From: Malachius bipustulatus | Lineage: Eukaryota > Arthropoda > Insecta > Coleoptera > Melyridae | Direction: 5' to 3' | Assembly: GCA_910589415.1 (NCBI GenBank) | Contig: OU342630.1 | Location: 67,390,186 to 67,454,185 of the forward strand | Length of the DNA stretch: 64,000 nucleotides | Shown: piece after piece, positions 25,640 to 37,220 of the stretch | How positions within the stretch are numbered: the first letter of the stretch is position 1 | How the letters are laid out: each line of letters begins with the position of its first letter | Position numbers and translations under genes: made by a program | Notes under the pieces: model-generated | Seen by the model: only the letters and a program-made list of their open reading frames with translations | What the model was told of the DNA's origin: nothing | Database searches by the model: none

Positions 25640-26690
25640 AACTGAAAACCCCATTACGCCCTGGTGGGTGGCCCATGATAACCAAAACCTTCGTGTTAGA
25701 TCCAATTTTAATGCTTTAGCCTCGGCTTTAGCAAAATATCAAGTTACAAAAAAGTTAAAAAATTTCAAGAATTTACGGTGTGGCTAGAGATCCGCCGGCG
25801 GAATTGTGCATTTATAAATAGAGTTCCGCCTTGCGGCGGAAGTTCTTATGATATATCTAGTAATCCGCCGAAATTCGAAAATGTTATATTTTACGCAAGC
25901 ACGGCGGAACGATACACTAAATAGTTGCTTTGCCGCATTGACATTTTATGCTAAAAGTCCGTCCAACGCCGGATTAATGGTTATATTCTTAGGAATTCCG
26001 TCCAATGCCAACGGCCAAGTTTCGTCGTCAGCCGTCAGCGCACAAGGCACTAACGCAGCATTGTCCGCTGTTTGTTTTGTTATTGTTGGTGTAAATAAGT
26101 GTAGGTAAAAAACAAAAACATTAAGAATTTACATAATAAAATAATGAAAATCAGAAAATCAGATACTGAATGACAATGGAAGTGGACATACAAGTCGGAC
26201 ATACAATACTTTTGATTCTTATGAAGAATTCAATACTCGATTTAATATAACATTAGAAACCTTCTTGCGCATCAATCGCATAAGTAGTGTATTTTTATGC
26301 GCTGATTCAATTTTGAATATTTATTTTCCATAGTCAGGTCTGTGCCTGTGCAATTTATTTTATTCTTTTCTTAACATGGGTTTTACCTTTGAACATGAGA
26401 CTCTTGTTCCAAAAAATACTTAGTTTGCATTTTACTCAGGCGAATGGGTTTTTTTAATATTCCCAAAGAAAAAACGAGACCCTTCGGTTAAATTCACTTT
26501 ATTAATAATAACAAAAATATACCTTTCAATCAAAAGGGAAATCAAAGACAGTTATTCAAAATTGTTCATTGATTAGATTGTGAATGGCGACTGTCAGTGT
26601 TTAATTTATTGCCAGCTCCCGATAAATTGCATTTTATAGCGTGATTGATTAAGATTAATTCCCCGAAAACTTGTATAATAGTTGTTATTA
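25640..26690. repeat. Non-coding repeat with CCGCC/GGCGG hairpins
   Basis: A short hairpin series with the core TTCCGCCTTGCGGCGGAA lies at 25,790-25,990. An inverted copy of the core recurs near 37,763, which marks a dispersed repeat family. An open stretch of 86 codons inside it (25848-26108) has no coding character and is not called as a gene. The bases from 26,110 to the non-LTR element are AT-rich and may include its 5' UTR. Confidence 0.4.
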
Positions 26691-26728
26691 GTGAATATTA
26701 GTGATTGCTATATATCAGAATATATAAT

Positions 26729-27448
26729 ATGGGTTTATCAAAGCAAGATTTGAAAGTTATAGTTAAGGAAACAGTTCAGGAATTGTTGGCAGACAGAGAT
26801 TTCATGGAAGCTATAGTAAAAAAACTGAATGATAAGGTAGATAATCTTGAGAAGCTCGTAAATAAGAAGACTGAACAGATGACTAACATTGAATCCAAAG
26901 TTTATGATACCGTTAGTTGTCAGGACGTGAAGATTGTGAACATACAGGAGGGATTATGTAAGAAAGATCAAGAGATTGTCAGACTGGATAATTTGATTGA
27001 GCAATTGCAAAGAAATGATAAGATAAAAAACCTTTGTATGCATGGATTGGACGTTCCAGAAAATGTACGATTATCTGAAAGGGTTTTACAAGTGTTAAAT
27101 GACATTATGGGTGTTAATATAAAGAGTGACGAGGTACTGTATTGCTATCCAGTTGGTAATAAGGCTTTGAGAAGACGACCAATTGTGATAAAGTTCTCGA
27201 GCCTGAGTAAGCGTAACTTCGTTCTATCAAAGTGTAAAAATTTGAAAGGCTCACATATGGGGCTTACCGAAGACCTCACACGAAGAACCCTAGGATTATA
27301 TAAAAGGTCATTGGAGGTTTTTGATAGAAAGAGTGTTTTTACGAGAAATGGGATGGTTATGGTGAGACTTGGCGACGTTATACATAGGATAAATGAAGAA
27401 ATAGATATCCAGAGATTAAAGATTGGAAATATAAATGATCAACATTAA
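26729..27448 (+). CDS. Non-LTR retrotransposon ORF1 protein
   Basis: The ATG at 26729 opens a frame of 239 codons. Residues about 10-100 are charged with regular hydrophobic spacing and should form a coiled coil, as in LINE ORF1 proteins that form oligomers. The second half carries a segment (RRRPIVIKFSSLSKRNFVL) like the FP25/ORF1-type domain that often follows the coiled coil in insect elements. No CCHC zinc knuckle is present. It probably binds element RNA and forms the ribonucleoprotein with the ORF2 product. ORF2 starts about 370 bases downstream, in another frame. Confidence 0.75.
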   Translation: MGLSKQDLKVIVKETVQELLADRDFMEAIVKKLNDKVDNLEKLVNKKTEQMTNIESKVYDTVSCQDVKIVNIQEGLCKKDQEIVRLDNLIEQLQRNDKIKNLCMHGLDVPENVRLSERVLQVLNDIMGVNIKSDEVLYCYPVGNKALRRRPIVIKFSSLSKRNFVLSKCKNLKGSHMGLTEDLTRRTLGLYKRSLEVFDRKSVFTRNGMVMVRLGDVIHRINEEIDIQRLKIGNINDQH

Positions 27449-27817
27449 AAATATCCTTTTTTGTGTGTTTTTTAGTTTTTACTTCTCCACTGTTACTTAC
27501 TTTTTGCTTGTAATTAATTACTGTTGGGCAGGGTTATTTGGGTAGAGTTATGAAATTTTCTGTCAGATGAAAATGAAAAGTTTTAAAAATTATGGTTTGT
27601 AGGATTCGGTATGATTGCGAAACTATGACATTTATGTATATGGGAATAAGGGGAAATGAGATAATGATATGGGAGCTTATATGGCATTGGGGACCTTTTT
27701 GAGTTTTTATTTTTATTTTTATTGTATGCTTTGCCGTGTTTTTGCATTCTCTTCGAGATCTAAATTATTGTATTACTTTGTAAGCCTGAGCTATTGAGTA
27801 AGCTTTTGCCCCTGAGC

Positions 27818-30814
27818 ATGTTGCAGTACAATGATGATATTGAGGGGGTAGATGAAATTGTTACATTTGCTACTTCTGATCACCGGGATATACCCAATAA
27901 ATTGTCTGGGAACTTTTTCAGGATCATACATCTGAATATTAGAAGCATTGGAAAAAACTTCGATAATTTTTTGGTATTGTTGGAAAGTATAGAAACGGAC
28001 TTTGATATAATTGTACTTACCGAAACGTGGAATGTAGACAATTTGAATTTTTTTAATATTAGGAATTACCGCAGTTATTATTCGGGAGGTAGTTACAATC
28101 AGAACGATGGAGTGATTATATTTGTCAGAGATGTACTAACGGCAAACTTCAGCACGAAAATTTATTCGGAGAATACATTTACCATTCTGGAATTGGTTGT
28201 CGATTCTTATTTGTTCAGTATTGTCTCGGTTTATAGATCCCCGGCATCAAATCCTTTGAAATTCATTGATGAACTTGATGATATTTTTAAATCTATAGAT
28301 AAGAGTAGGATTAACATATTTATAGGAGATATTAATATAGATACTTTGGATATAGGAGACAGCATCGCTAATAAGTATCTTGATACGTTAGCCAGTAATT
28401 ATTATTTAAATTACATACATGGTTATACGAGGGTTACTGAAACAACTAAAAGTGCTATTGATCACATTTTTGTTAGATTTCCAAACAAACTAGACAAACG
28501 TAACTATCCAATTACTCCTATGATATTACAATGTGACACCACGGATCATTACGCGGTCATCCTGGGGATCTCTCAGATGATGCGCATAGATACTAAATCT
28601 GTTTATGGGTCTGCTGATGATTCATATTTTATGGATTATATTGATTTTGATAAATTGCGGGACGGTTTAGAAGCGGAAACCTGGAATGAGGTTTATTCGC
28701 ACGTTGATCCAAATGCTGCATATGACAGGTTTTTGATGATATTCAAGCATGAGATTGAATTAGCAAAGAAAAAAAAGTATATTAAGGTCAATAGTCGAAA
28801 TAGGAAGATTAAACCTTGGATTACGGTCACACTGGTACACTCAATACGTACTAGAGACAAACTTAAGCGAGAGGTTGCTAAGGATGGTTGTAACTTAGAG
28901 TTGGTACAACACTACAAGACTTATCGAAACAATCTAAATAACCTTCTTAAAAAGACCAGAGCAGACTATTACTCTAAGAAATTAAATGACTCAAAAAATG
29001 ATATAAAGAAAGTTTGGCGCACGGTGAATGAAGGGCTAGATGGGAGACGGCAGGATGGTAGAATTGTTTTGAATGTTGAAAATCGGATTATACAGAGAGA
29101 TTGTGAAGTTGCAGAGGTATTTAATGAACATTTTTTAAACGTAACTGGTAGGATGAGTAAGAATAAAACATTTTCCAAATCTATGAAAGATAGAAACATA
29201 GATTGTACTAGTCTATTTCTTAATCCAGTATCGGAGAGTGAAATTCTGGTTAATATTAAAAATTTAAAGAATAACTCCTCATCAGGGATTGACCTTATTT
29301 CTACAAAAATATTGAAAGCTACTAAAAACTTCATATGTGCACCATTAACTTTTGTAATTAACTTGTGCTTTGAAAAGGGTATATATCCAAAGGCTTTGAA
29401 AGATACGTTGGTTACCCCTGTTTATAAAGGCAATAATAAATCCCGTGTCGATCCAGATAATTATAGACCGATATCTATTTCTAATAACATTAGTAAAATT
29501 TTTGAACATTCAATAAAACAGAGGCTAAATAGTCATTTTAGGCGAAATAATATCATTTCAGATAAACAGTTTGGATTCCGTGAGAATATAGGTACAGAAG
29601 ATGCTGTGTATTGTGTGACAAAGACTCTTTATGGTTCTTTGGATAGGGGTAGGAAAACTTTGGCAATTTATCTAGACTTAGCCAAGGCATTTGATACTGT
29701 CTCACATGATTTGTTGATTGAAAAACTACACAAATATGGAGTTAGGGGGATTGCGGGTGACCTTTTCAGGAGCTATTTGAATGATAGATCACAGAGGGTT
29801 AAGATAAATAAAGAAATTAGTCAGCCTGGACGGGTTACTCGTGGAGTCCCTCAGGGAACGGTATTGGGACCTATTCTCTTTTTAACTTACATAAATGAAC
29901 TGCTACACCTTGACATAAATGCAAAAATTGTCTCTTATGCAGATGATACTGTCCTGATATTTGAGGATGAAAACTGGGAACAGCTGAAGGAAAATTCCAT
30001 GACAGTGTTTGCCATCATCCAACAGTGGTTAGATAATAATTTTTTATCACTTAATATAGATAAAACAAAATTCATGTACTATAGTATTTACGGGGTTAAT
30101 CTGCCAGATTTTAAGGAAATAGCTATTCATTCTCATAACTGTTTACAGGTAAATAAGATGGGATGTAGATGCACAGGAAGAATAGAGAATGTGGCCAATA
30201 TAAAGTATCTCGGTGTCATAATTGATCAAAATCTCAAATGGCGTGAACATGCGGAACAACTAAATAAAAAAGTTAGAAAGCTTATACCATATTTTTACAG
30301 ATTGAGAGATATTTTTCCCCTGAAAATATTAAGAATCGTGTATTATGCATTGGCCGAATCTTTGTTTCGATATTGTATAACAATATGGGGTGCTACATAT
30401 CCTACCAATGTTGAGAATTTAAATGTCACACAGCGTTACATTTTCAAGGTGATGTATAGAAAACCTAGGCTGTACTCTACAGAGTTACTGTATCAGGAGA
30501 GTAACTTTTTTGATTTAAGACAGTTGTATGTCCGATCTGCTCTTATGTTTACATATAGGAACGTTGAGTTGAAGCAAACAACATTTAATATGCGCTATTA
30601 TACACGAAATTATGCCAATAGACATGTTCGAGTCCCATTACTGATGAGGACGACAACTCAGAGGTTTTTAGGTTACTTCGGTCCAAAATTCTATAACATC
30701 TTACCAAGCGATATTAGGGCAATAAATAATGCTAAACTTTTTAATAAAAGAATAACTCGGTATATTTTTGAGAATACAGATGCTTTTTTGAGAATTTTAA
30801 GAATGGAATCTTAA
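27818..30814 (+). CDS. Non-LTR ORF2: APE endonuclease and reverse transcriptase
   Basis: The first ATG of the frame is at 27818 (the frame is open slightly upstream), giving 998 codons to a TAA at 30812-30814. The endonuclease motifs appear in order: HLNIRS (about residue 38), LTETW (66), YRSP, GDINID (170), SAIDHIF (212) and DHYAV (242). The reverse transcriptase shows VDPDNYRPIS (about 545), DLAKAFDTVSH (620), GVPQGTVLGPILF (675) and the catalytic YADD (707). A C-terminal region of about 290 residues follows, with no RNase H motifs. The protein would nick target DNA and copy element RNA from the nick. All catalytic residues that I can check are present. Confidence 0.93.
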   Translation: MLQYNDDIEGVDEIVTFATSDHRDIPNKLSGNFFRIIHLNIRSIGKNFDNFLVLLESIETDFDIIVLTETWNVDNLNFFNIRNYRSYYSGGSYNQNDGVIIFVRDVLTANFSTKIYSENTFTILELVVDSYLFSIVSVYRSPASNPLKFIDELDDIFKSIDKSRINIFIGDINIDTLDIGDSIANKYLDTLASNYYLNYIHGYTRVTETTKSAIDHIFVRFPNKLDKRNYPITPMILQCDTTDHYAVILGISQMMRIDTKSVYGSADDSYFMDYIDFDKLRDGLEAETWNEVYSHVDPNAAYDRFLMIFKHEIELAKKKKYIKVNSRNRKIKPWITVTLVHSIRTRDKLKREVAKDGCNLELVQHYKTYRNNLNNLLKKTRADYYSKKLNDSKNDIKKVWRTVNEGLDGRRQDGRIVLNVENRIIQRDCEVAEVFNEHFLNVTGRMSKNKTFSKSMKDRNIDCTSLFLNPVSESEILVNIKNLKNNSSSGIDLISTKILKATKNFICAPLTFVINLCFEKGIYPKALKDTLVTPVYKGNNKSRVDPDNYRPISISNNISKIFEHSIKQRLNSHFRRNNIISDKQFGFRENIGTEDAVYCVTKTLYGSLDRGRKTLAIYLDLAKAFDTVSHDLLIEKLHKYGVRGIAGDLFRSYLNDRSQRVKINKEISQPGRVTRGVPQGTVLGPILFLTYINELLHLDINAKIVSYADDTVLIFEDENWEQLKENSMTVFAIIQQWLDNNFLSLNIDKTKFMYYSIYGVNLPDFKEIAIHSHNCLQVNKMGCRCTGRIENVANIKYLGVIIDQNLKWREHAEQLNKKVRKLIPYFYRLRDIFPLKILRIVYYALAESLFRYCITIWGATYPTNVENLNVTQRYIFKVMYRKPRLYSTELLYQESNFFDLRQLYVRSALMFTYRNVELKQTTFNMRYYTRNYANRHVRVPLLMRTTTQRFLGYFGPKFYNILPSDIRAINNAKLFNKRITRYIFENTDAFLRILRMES

Positions 30815-31308
30815 CGGAAACTGTTGACTGATGATAGTGATATTGTATATTTGAGCTTTATGTTTCCTTATATATGGTATTGCGCTGGATGTTTTGTTTT
30901 TTTTTCTGCATTTGGGTACTTTTTCCGGTTGTTTTGTTTTAATTACCTGTTTTGTAACATGTGAGCGGCTGCTTTTATTTTTTTACCAATCGATAGCTCG
31001 GGTGGTTAAAATTTTATTTGGGTTGATTGAAAGTCAATTTTGAGATAGCTAGAATTTTTTTTTTGTGTAATTTTAATTCATAATTACGTTAATTATTGTT
31101 TGGGGACATATTCATGCTAACCTTCAAAAATGTGAAAAATATTGATCTGTCATGTTTCCCCGGTACACACACAAGTACCTTCAATGGATACTTAGGTGTA
31201 CCCAGTGTGAAAACTTTTTCAGTAAACAACACTTGTATACGATAATATGTTATGTATGCTAATATTTTAATATGTTATAAATAAAATTATTATTATTATT
31301 ATTATTAT

Positions 31309-32270
31309 GTTAGAAATACTTAAATTTTAATAAAAAATCAACATGCCTCCAAACCCTAACTCTTCTTTCTTCAGGCGCCTTTTTCCAATGATCAATTAAT
31401 TTGATGATGTAGGTTTAGTATTCAAGGTGGTTTAAATTGCTTGCGAATGAAATTTTAGTGATTAATTTATTATTATTATTTGTTAAAATAGTTATTGGTT
31501 TAAATTTGGTGATTATTAGATTTATGGGTTATTTGATGTGTTAACCAGATGTACGATTAAGGGTTAAATTTGAATTAAGTTTAATAAAGATGGTTACAAC
31601 CTTTAGTAGTCCTGGGGTGGTTCCAACGATGGTCCGGGTAAGCTGGGTTTGCACTTTTTCTCCTGTTATTGAACTGTACACTCCACAATAATAATTATTA
31701 ACTGGTTTCTTGATTCTTCAAAAGTGGACCGGGTTACCTATACTACCCTCGTCCCATTCACCTTCACCGTCGGCCAGTCTGCCTCGCTAGAGCGCGCTAC
31801 CGCGTCGTCCGCGTCTCCTTTTACCCACGCCTCAGGGCTTACCCATCGGCTGTCGTCTTCTCCCCATCTTCCCATCAGGTGTTTTCTGACACCCCGATCG
31901 ATATTTATTGTTCTTTCCAGATTTCCACCACACACAATACTGCTTACATATATTTACAGACACCTACCTAACGATCTCAAACTAAATTCACTTATTCTTA
32001 AAATATGGTCGGGTGCATTACCCCCCACAATGTTTGAGTCTTTGTAAGTGTCAACGTCAAAACTTGAACATTGTTACCTAAAATTTTGACCATCAACCCA
32101 ACAACATAGAAATAGGCAAACTTAAATATTCTTCATTTGATCATTATCGATTATAAACAAGAGCAAAAGAACATTTTTCTTTAATATTCTCCCTTAACTT
32201 CTAAATTTTATCAACTTCCGGATTCCACCGCTTCAAATCGCGAACTTTGCGACTACCTATAGACCTGAGG
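31309..32270. other. Non-coding, repeat-derived sequence, no gene seen
   Basis: After the (ATT)n tail the sequence is AT-rich to about 31,700, then GC-richer (31,720-31,930). It precedes a decayed Gypsy pol fragment on the minus strand, so part of it may be remnant LTR. I see no matching LTR pair and no coding frame with protein-like content. Confidence 0.3.
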
Positions 32271-33056
32271 TCATCTACATCCATGAGTTCGTATGAGTTC
32301 GCACCCGCAATTGAGCGCACCTCGTAGGGTCCAGCCTTTGACCATTAAATAAAAGATAATATAGTCTAAGGGTCCAGCATAAATTATTAAAAACAACTTT
32401 TTAATTTTAATTTTGTGTTTAAAGTTCTTCATGCAACCGGGCATCGAGCATACCTCATAAGGTCCAGCATAATTTAAAAACAATTTTTTAATTTTTAATT
32501 TGTGTTTATAATTTTTTATGCAACCTGGCAATGAGCACACCTCATAAGGTCCAACATAATTTAAAAACAATTTTTTAATTTTTGTTTTGTGTTTATAATT
32601 TTTAATGCAACCGGGTTGTTCCGAAAAAACCCTACCCTGTCTACAAAGAACATTCAATAATTCGATTATCTCATCTTGATTTATTGTTTCAGTTTTTTCA
32701 ACTATTTCTTTTATTTGGTCAGTTGCATAATTTTTCGGCCTTGGTTCCATTTCATTGTTAAACTCAACATAGTTAACACTAACACTATTCTTTCGACTAA
32801 TGCAATCTTTATATGAAAACTCCTGCATTTCATTATTAAAATTTCCTTTCACAGTTGCTGTTTCCGAATTTATTACAATTCGATGTTCCTCTATAAAATC
32901 TTGTCCCAGAATAAAACTTCTAATTAAATTAGGGACTACTAAAAACGACACCGGTATCACTTGCTCGTTCATTTCCAAATTCAACTGTACCTGCTGATTT
33001 ACTTTCTGACTCTTACTTTTTACTGCTCCTACCAAGGTAACACCCGATGCAGGCAA
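32271..33056 (-). pseudogene. Gypsy-type pol remnant: protease end, RT start, integrase end
   Basis: Read on the minus strand, the frame starts with the second half of a retropepsin (VTLVGAVK, then SFLVVPNL and FILGQDFIEEHRI). The catalytic DSG half is missing. It goes on into the linker and first strand of a Ty3/Gypsy reverse transcriptase (VFSEQPGCIKNYKHK). It then jumps to what looks like the GPY/F segment at the integrase end (KLFLNYVGPYEV). The joined piece is repeated three times. Most of RT, all of RNase H and the integrase core are deleted. It is a dead fragment with no gag and no recognisable LTRs next to it. Confidence 0.65.
32357..32625. repeat. 87-bp minisatellite, about 3 copies
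   Basis: The block containing GGTCCAGCATAATTTAAAAA and ATGCAACCGGGCA recurs at about 87-bp spacing (the ATGCAACC anchors start near 32431, 32518 and 32604). The most distal copy is more diverged. The period is 29 codons, so the minus-strand pol frame stays open through it. Confidence 0.75.
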
Positions 33057-35347
33057 AACACTTTCTAAAATTATAAATATTTAAATTTAGGTAGTCCATA
33101 CCTCGGTCCATACCCTCCTACTTCAAAGTCTCCCCAATGCCGTTGGTTGCTTTAACCGAAGGGGTGAAAACCACCCCTTCTCGGGGGTGAAAAATTGGTT
33201 GTTGAAAATTACTGTATTCAATATATCCACTAATTTTAAGTCATTTTTCTTCTATAAACTTTTTTCCTACAGACAATACTTTTTGAGTTATTTGCGATTG
33301 AAATTTCGATTTTTTACCACGTTTTTGAACGGTTTGTCACGAATGTCTCAAAAAGTTTGAGTTTTATCGCTAAGACCATAATAAACAAAGTTGTAGCTAT
33401 TAAAAAACAAAGAGAACGGTTGCTCCAAACTTTTTTTAACTTTGTAATGGCTTATAAAAAGCCAACTTTTGTTTTTGTAGTAAAAATCGAAACTTTCAAT
33501 CTCAAATTATAAAAAAATGGATTTTTTTGATAAAAATTGATAGAAAGTTTTCGATAGTGCTTTAAAAAAGACCTTTATTTTAATTTTATATGAAAGGTCC
33601 TAGTATAAAAACTGACCTAGTTATGACAAAAATATGATACAAGCCGATTTTTAATTATTTAAATTGAAATTTAATTAATTAAAATTGAAAAGAAATCATG
33701 ACTCACTCTGTCACTGCATGGAGTCACTGTCCTTGGAGAATTCCAAATGTTGGCAGGATCTCTGACGTTGACTGCTGATGAGAGGCGAGAGGACACGTAC
33801 CGTACGGGTTGCGGAATACTGAAGACGATTGAGACCTGTCATACACGCTATCTTATTCGTCTTAAAAAAGTATCCGGATAATGTCACATTTTGACAGCTG
33901 TCAAATTAACCGTTTCGGACTTACTTGCGAAAAACAAAATCCGCCATTTTCGGTTTTTGGGCGATATTTCCAAAACCAATTGACCTATCGTAAATCTGTA
34001 ACCGGTTATCGAATGCACAAAGTTTCCCCTAAAACTTTCCCCATTTAACCTTTGCTGTAAGTGTAATAGGAGCCGAGATCCCTGTAAGTATAGAGACGCT
34101 AATCTCGGACACATTGTATGTACTTAGGTAGGTACCTAACCTACCTATAATAATGTAAAAAGGTACTTGCGGAGTAGACTGCCGATGAGTTACGGTGGAC
34201 TCACACTGACAGCGTAAAGAGGGTGAGTACCTAAGTAATTTAAATCCTTCTAAATTCTCAAACTGGCGAGATAATTAATTACTAATACCGCGGATTACCT
34301 ATCACTTTCACGCGCAATAATGTTACATTAACATTTAACAACAATGCCACCATTTTATTTTATTGTTTTTGCTTTGCACACCATGCCTATTATTATAGAA
34401 TTAAATTAACACAAATTTACTAAGTTTTACAGGATAACTACTGCAATTTTATTGCAATAGTCGCGGAGCTCGTACTAGCACTAGCACTATGCACTGTACG
34501 TGCACTTGAACTTCCTTATTGTTCCTTCTTCTTTCCGAGAACACATCCCTTTCTTACTTCCCTCTCTTTTCCCCGCATTCCTTAAAAATTTCCTGTGAAA
34601 CAGGAATAGATAGCAGCCTACTTGATAGATCTTCAACTCCCCTCCCCTTGGCCAGTTCCAGAGAAACAGACCGCTCAGATTTCGCACTCGCGCAACCTTA
34701 ACTGACCGGACCAGCTGGCCAGTCTAATAAAATAAGAAAACTTGAAGTTATACGGAAACTATAGGTAGGTTTTTACCACCCCAATTTTGTCGGTCAGTGG
34801 GTCAGTATAATAATTTGTCGAGTGAGTGTTGTCCGTTGTGATAACTAAGGATACATCATCAGGTTATATTTCTTACTCCTTCTATTGTACATTGCATCCC
34901 GTTGCGTCAATCGAGTTAAATTGGGACGTATTGTCAGAAAAACGTTTAAATCGTCAGCAATTCTCAATACCTTAATATAAGTATTTTTTTATGCGATTCA
35001 ATTTGAAAAATTTTCACTTTTTGAATTGACGTTCTGAAATTTTCCATAGTAAGGTCGTCATATTATCGCAGTGGTTTGAAAATTTCATTTCATTTCGTTT
35101 GAAAACGTGCCTAAAATGGATTTTTTAACTTAACAAAACAAAAAAATTAGGCAAAATTTACCGATTTTGTCCCTTTTACTATGCCCGCCACTGGCTAACT
35201 TAAAAATGCTATTTTTACACTTCTTCTTCTTCTTCTTCAAGTGCCATACCCGCATATCGGGCGTAGGCTACCTCTCGCATGTTTTACACTACTTTTATTA
35301 AATTCGAAAAAAAAGTGAAAGGGAAGTTTTGAAAACTGAAAATTTGA
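33057..35347. other. Non-coding intergenic DNA with small hairpins
   Basis: I see no gene here. A hairpin AAGGGGTG/CACCCCTT lies near 33,160. A (CTT)n run at about 35,220-35,240 looks like the tail of a retroelement. Poorly conserved repeat pieces resemble those at 35.3-37.7 kb. Confidence 0.35.
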
Positions 35348-36182
35348 AATTTTAGAGGAATAAACATCATGTAAAATAAATTCTAATATCTCCGCCATTT
35401 TTCTTAGTTGCTTCTTGAAATTTTTCAGAGTTAAGGGTTATTAGTATAGTTGTCTGGTGAGAAAATTTCAGTTCAATTCCTTCAAAAATAGGCTCATAAA
35501 CGATTATAGAAATTTAGTCATCTTTACCCTTTTCGTTGGATTGCGCCACTGGCTCACTAATAGAAATAATGCAAATTTTTTTCGACATTTCGACATTTCA
35601 AAACTCAAAATTTTGAGTTTCAGTCTCACAATTTTGAAATTTCAAAGCAAAAATGTTGAAATTGCAAAGTCAAAATTTTGAAATTAAGTCTTGGGAATAA
35701 ATCTCAAAATTTTGGTCAGCCTACAGAAGTAGTACGCATGCGAGATTCAAAGAGATTATTCCGCTGTTGAAATACAGTTGGAATACAGCACAGTGTTGCC
35801 AGGTTGTATACTGATTTTATGATATGTATCGATTTTTACTGAATAAAAAAGATGACCAGATTGATCGGTTCTAAACCAGATTGATCGAAACCTGGTAAGT
35901 CAGCTTATTGGCCATTGTTAGTTTTTTCCCCTGAAATTTCAAGAAAATGAAAAAAAAAAGAAAAGTAAAATATAAAATAGATAGAAGAAAAAGCCCTAGA
36001 GGTTGTAAATTTCAAGGGGGAGAGAGAACCTAATAATATAACAACGACCAAAGACCTGACTTATTACTTATTATCAGATTCTGGCCAGAATTAAGCTACG
36101 AAATTATGCAACCCAGGACTTCGTTGACTGACATGCGCATTTAACCTGCTTGCTTAACAACAATGGTTGTTTGCTTTCAGTG

Positions 36183-36393
36183 CCAATATTTCGACATTTC
36201 AAAACTCAAAATTTTGAATTTAAATCTCAAAATTTTTGACTTTAATTCTCAAAATTTTGAGATTCACAGCACAAAATTTTGAGATTTCACAACACAAAAT
36301 TTTGAGAATTAAACTCAACATTGTGACAAAAAATCACAAAATTTTGCCTTTGCAATCTCAAAATGTTGAGATTTGAAATGTCGAAATATTAAA
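36183..36393. repeat. Foldback of CTCAAAATTTTGAG palindromes
   Basis: The block opens with AATATTTCGACATTTCAAA and closes with its exact inverse complement. Between them the palindrome CTCAAAATTTTGAG or close variants recurs about seven times. A related, less complete array lies at 35,583-35,715. Such DNA can fold into one long stem or many small cruciforms. I do not recognise the family. Confidence 0.7.
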
Positions 36394-36926
36394 AAAAAAA
36401 AATTGCGCTGTGGCACCAAAACGCAAAAAAAAGTCCTGCAAATCCTATCCATTTTCCTAAAATTGAAAAGGTCGCCATTTTGAAACGGGTCGACCGATTT
36501 TACTTAAAAACAGTACCAGACGACTCCTTGCGGCTATCTTACTCACAAAAAAATATCAGCCCCCTAGATTGAAAACTACTACCAGAAACCGTGCCTCATG
36601 CATAGACTTTTTTTTTGGAAAACTTGGAGGGACACCCTTGTAGAAGTAACGCAGCTTTAGGGATATTTTTTTACGAAAATCAAACCTCATCCCCAAGTTT
36701 CACAAGGGTAAAAATTTCGTTCACTAATCTTTAAAGATTAAGCTACAGCAGCATTTTTAAAATTTTAGAGAAATAAACATCATATAAAAAAAAACAAATA
36801 TCTCAGCCATTTTTTTTATTTATTTCTTTAAATTCTTGAGGGTTAAAGGATATTAGTGTAGTTGTCTAATGTAAAAATTTCAGTTAAATTCCTTCAAAAA
36901 TGAACTCATAAACTAAAATAGAAATT

Positions 36927-37220
36927 ATATTATTATTCTTGTATTGGTTTTTAGGTTCTCTCAGGCTTACTTTTGTAGTTATTAATATAGATTTTGACTT
37001 GTAAATGTCATACTTTTATATTTTCATTTTACTAAAATAATTTTTATTGTATCTATTTTATTAATTAAATATGTGATCAAGGGATTAATCAATCCCGAAA
37101 CGTCAACTATTTATTAATAACTACAAAAGTAAGCCTGAGAGAACCTAAAAACCAATACAAGAATAATAATATAATTCATCTATACGGCATAATTGGTTCA
37201 ATATTTACAATTTTCTAATT
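36927..37220. mobile_element. Foldback insertion with 65-bp inverted repeats and 14-bp target duplication
   Basis: Bases 36923-36987 and 37112-37176 are exact inverted repeats of 65 bp. A centre of about 124 bp contains a small hairpin (GGGATT-AATCCC) followed by GAAACGTC. The sequence CTAAAATAGAAATT occurs at 36913-36926 and again at 37221-37234, and the host repeat continues normally after the second copy. The insertion is therefore about 294 bp with a 14-bp target duplication. That length is more typical of retrotransposition by nicking than of cut-and-paste MITEs. Confidence 0.65.

Larger units (their letters stand above)
26690..31308 (+). mobile_element. Intact non-LTR (LINE) retrotransposon
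   Basis: Two complete open frames in the order ORF1 then ORF2 are followed by a 3' UTR with AATAAA (31280-31285) that runs directly into an (ATT)n tail ending about 31308. ORF2 has an APE-type endonuclease and a reverse transcriptase, with no RNase H visible after it. Architecture and tail fit the CR1/L2/Jockey group; the exact clade cannot be set by eye. No stop or frameshift interrupts either frame, so the copy is young. The left boundary is approximate and no target duplication was identified. Confidence 0.85.

Noticed and set aside
25848..26108. 86-codon plus-strand frame
   Set aside because: It lies in a dispersed hairpin repeat and has no good start context or recognisable content.
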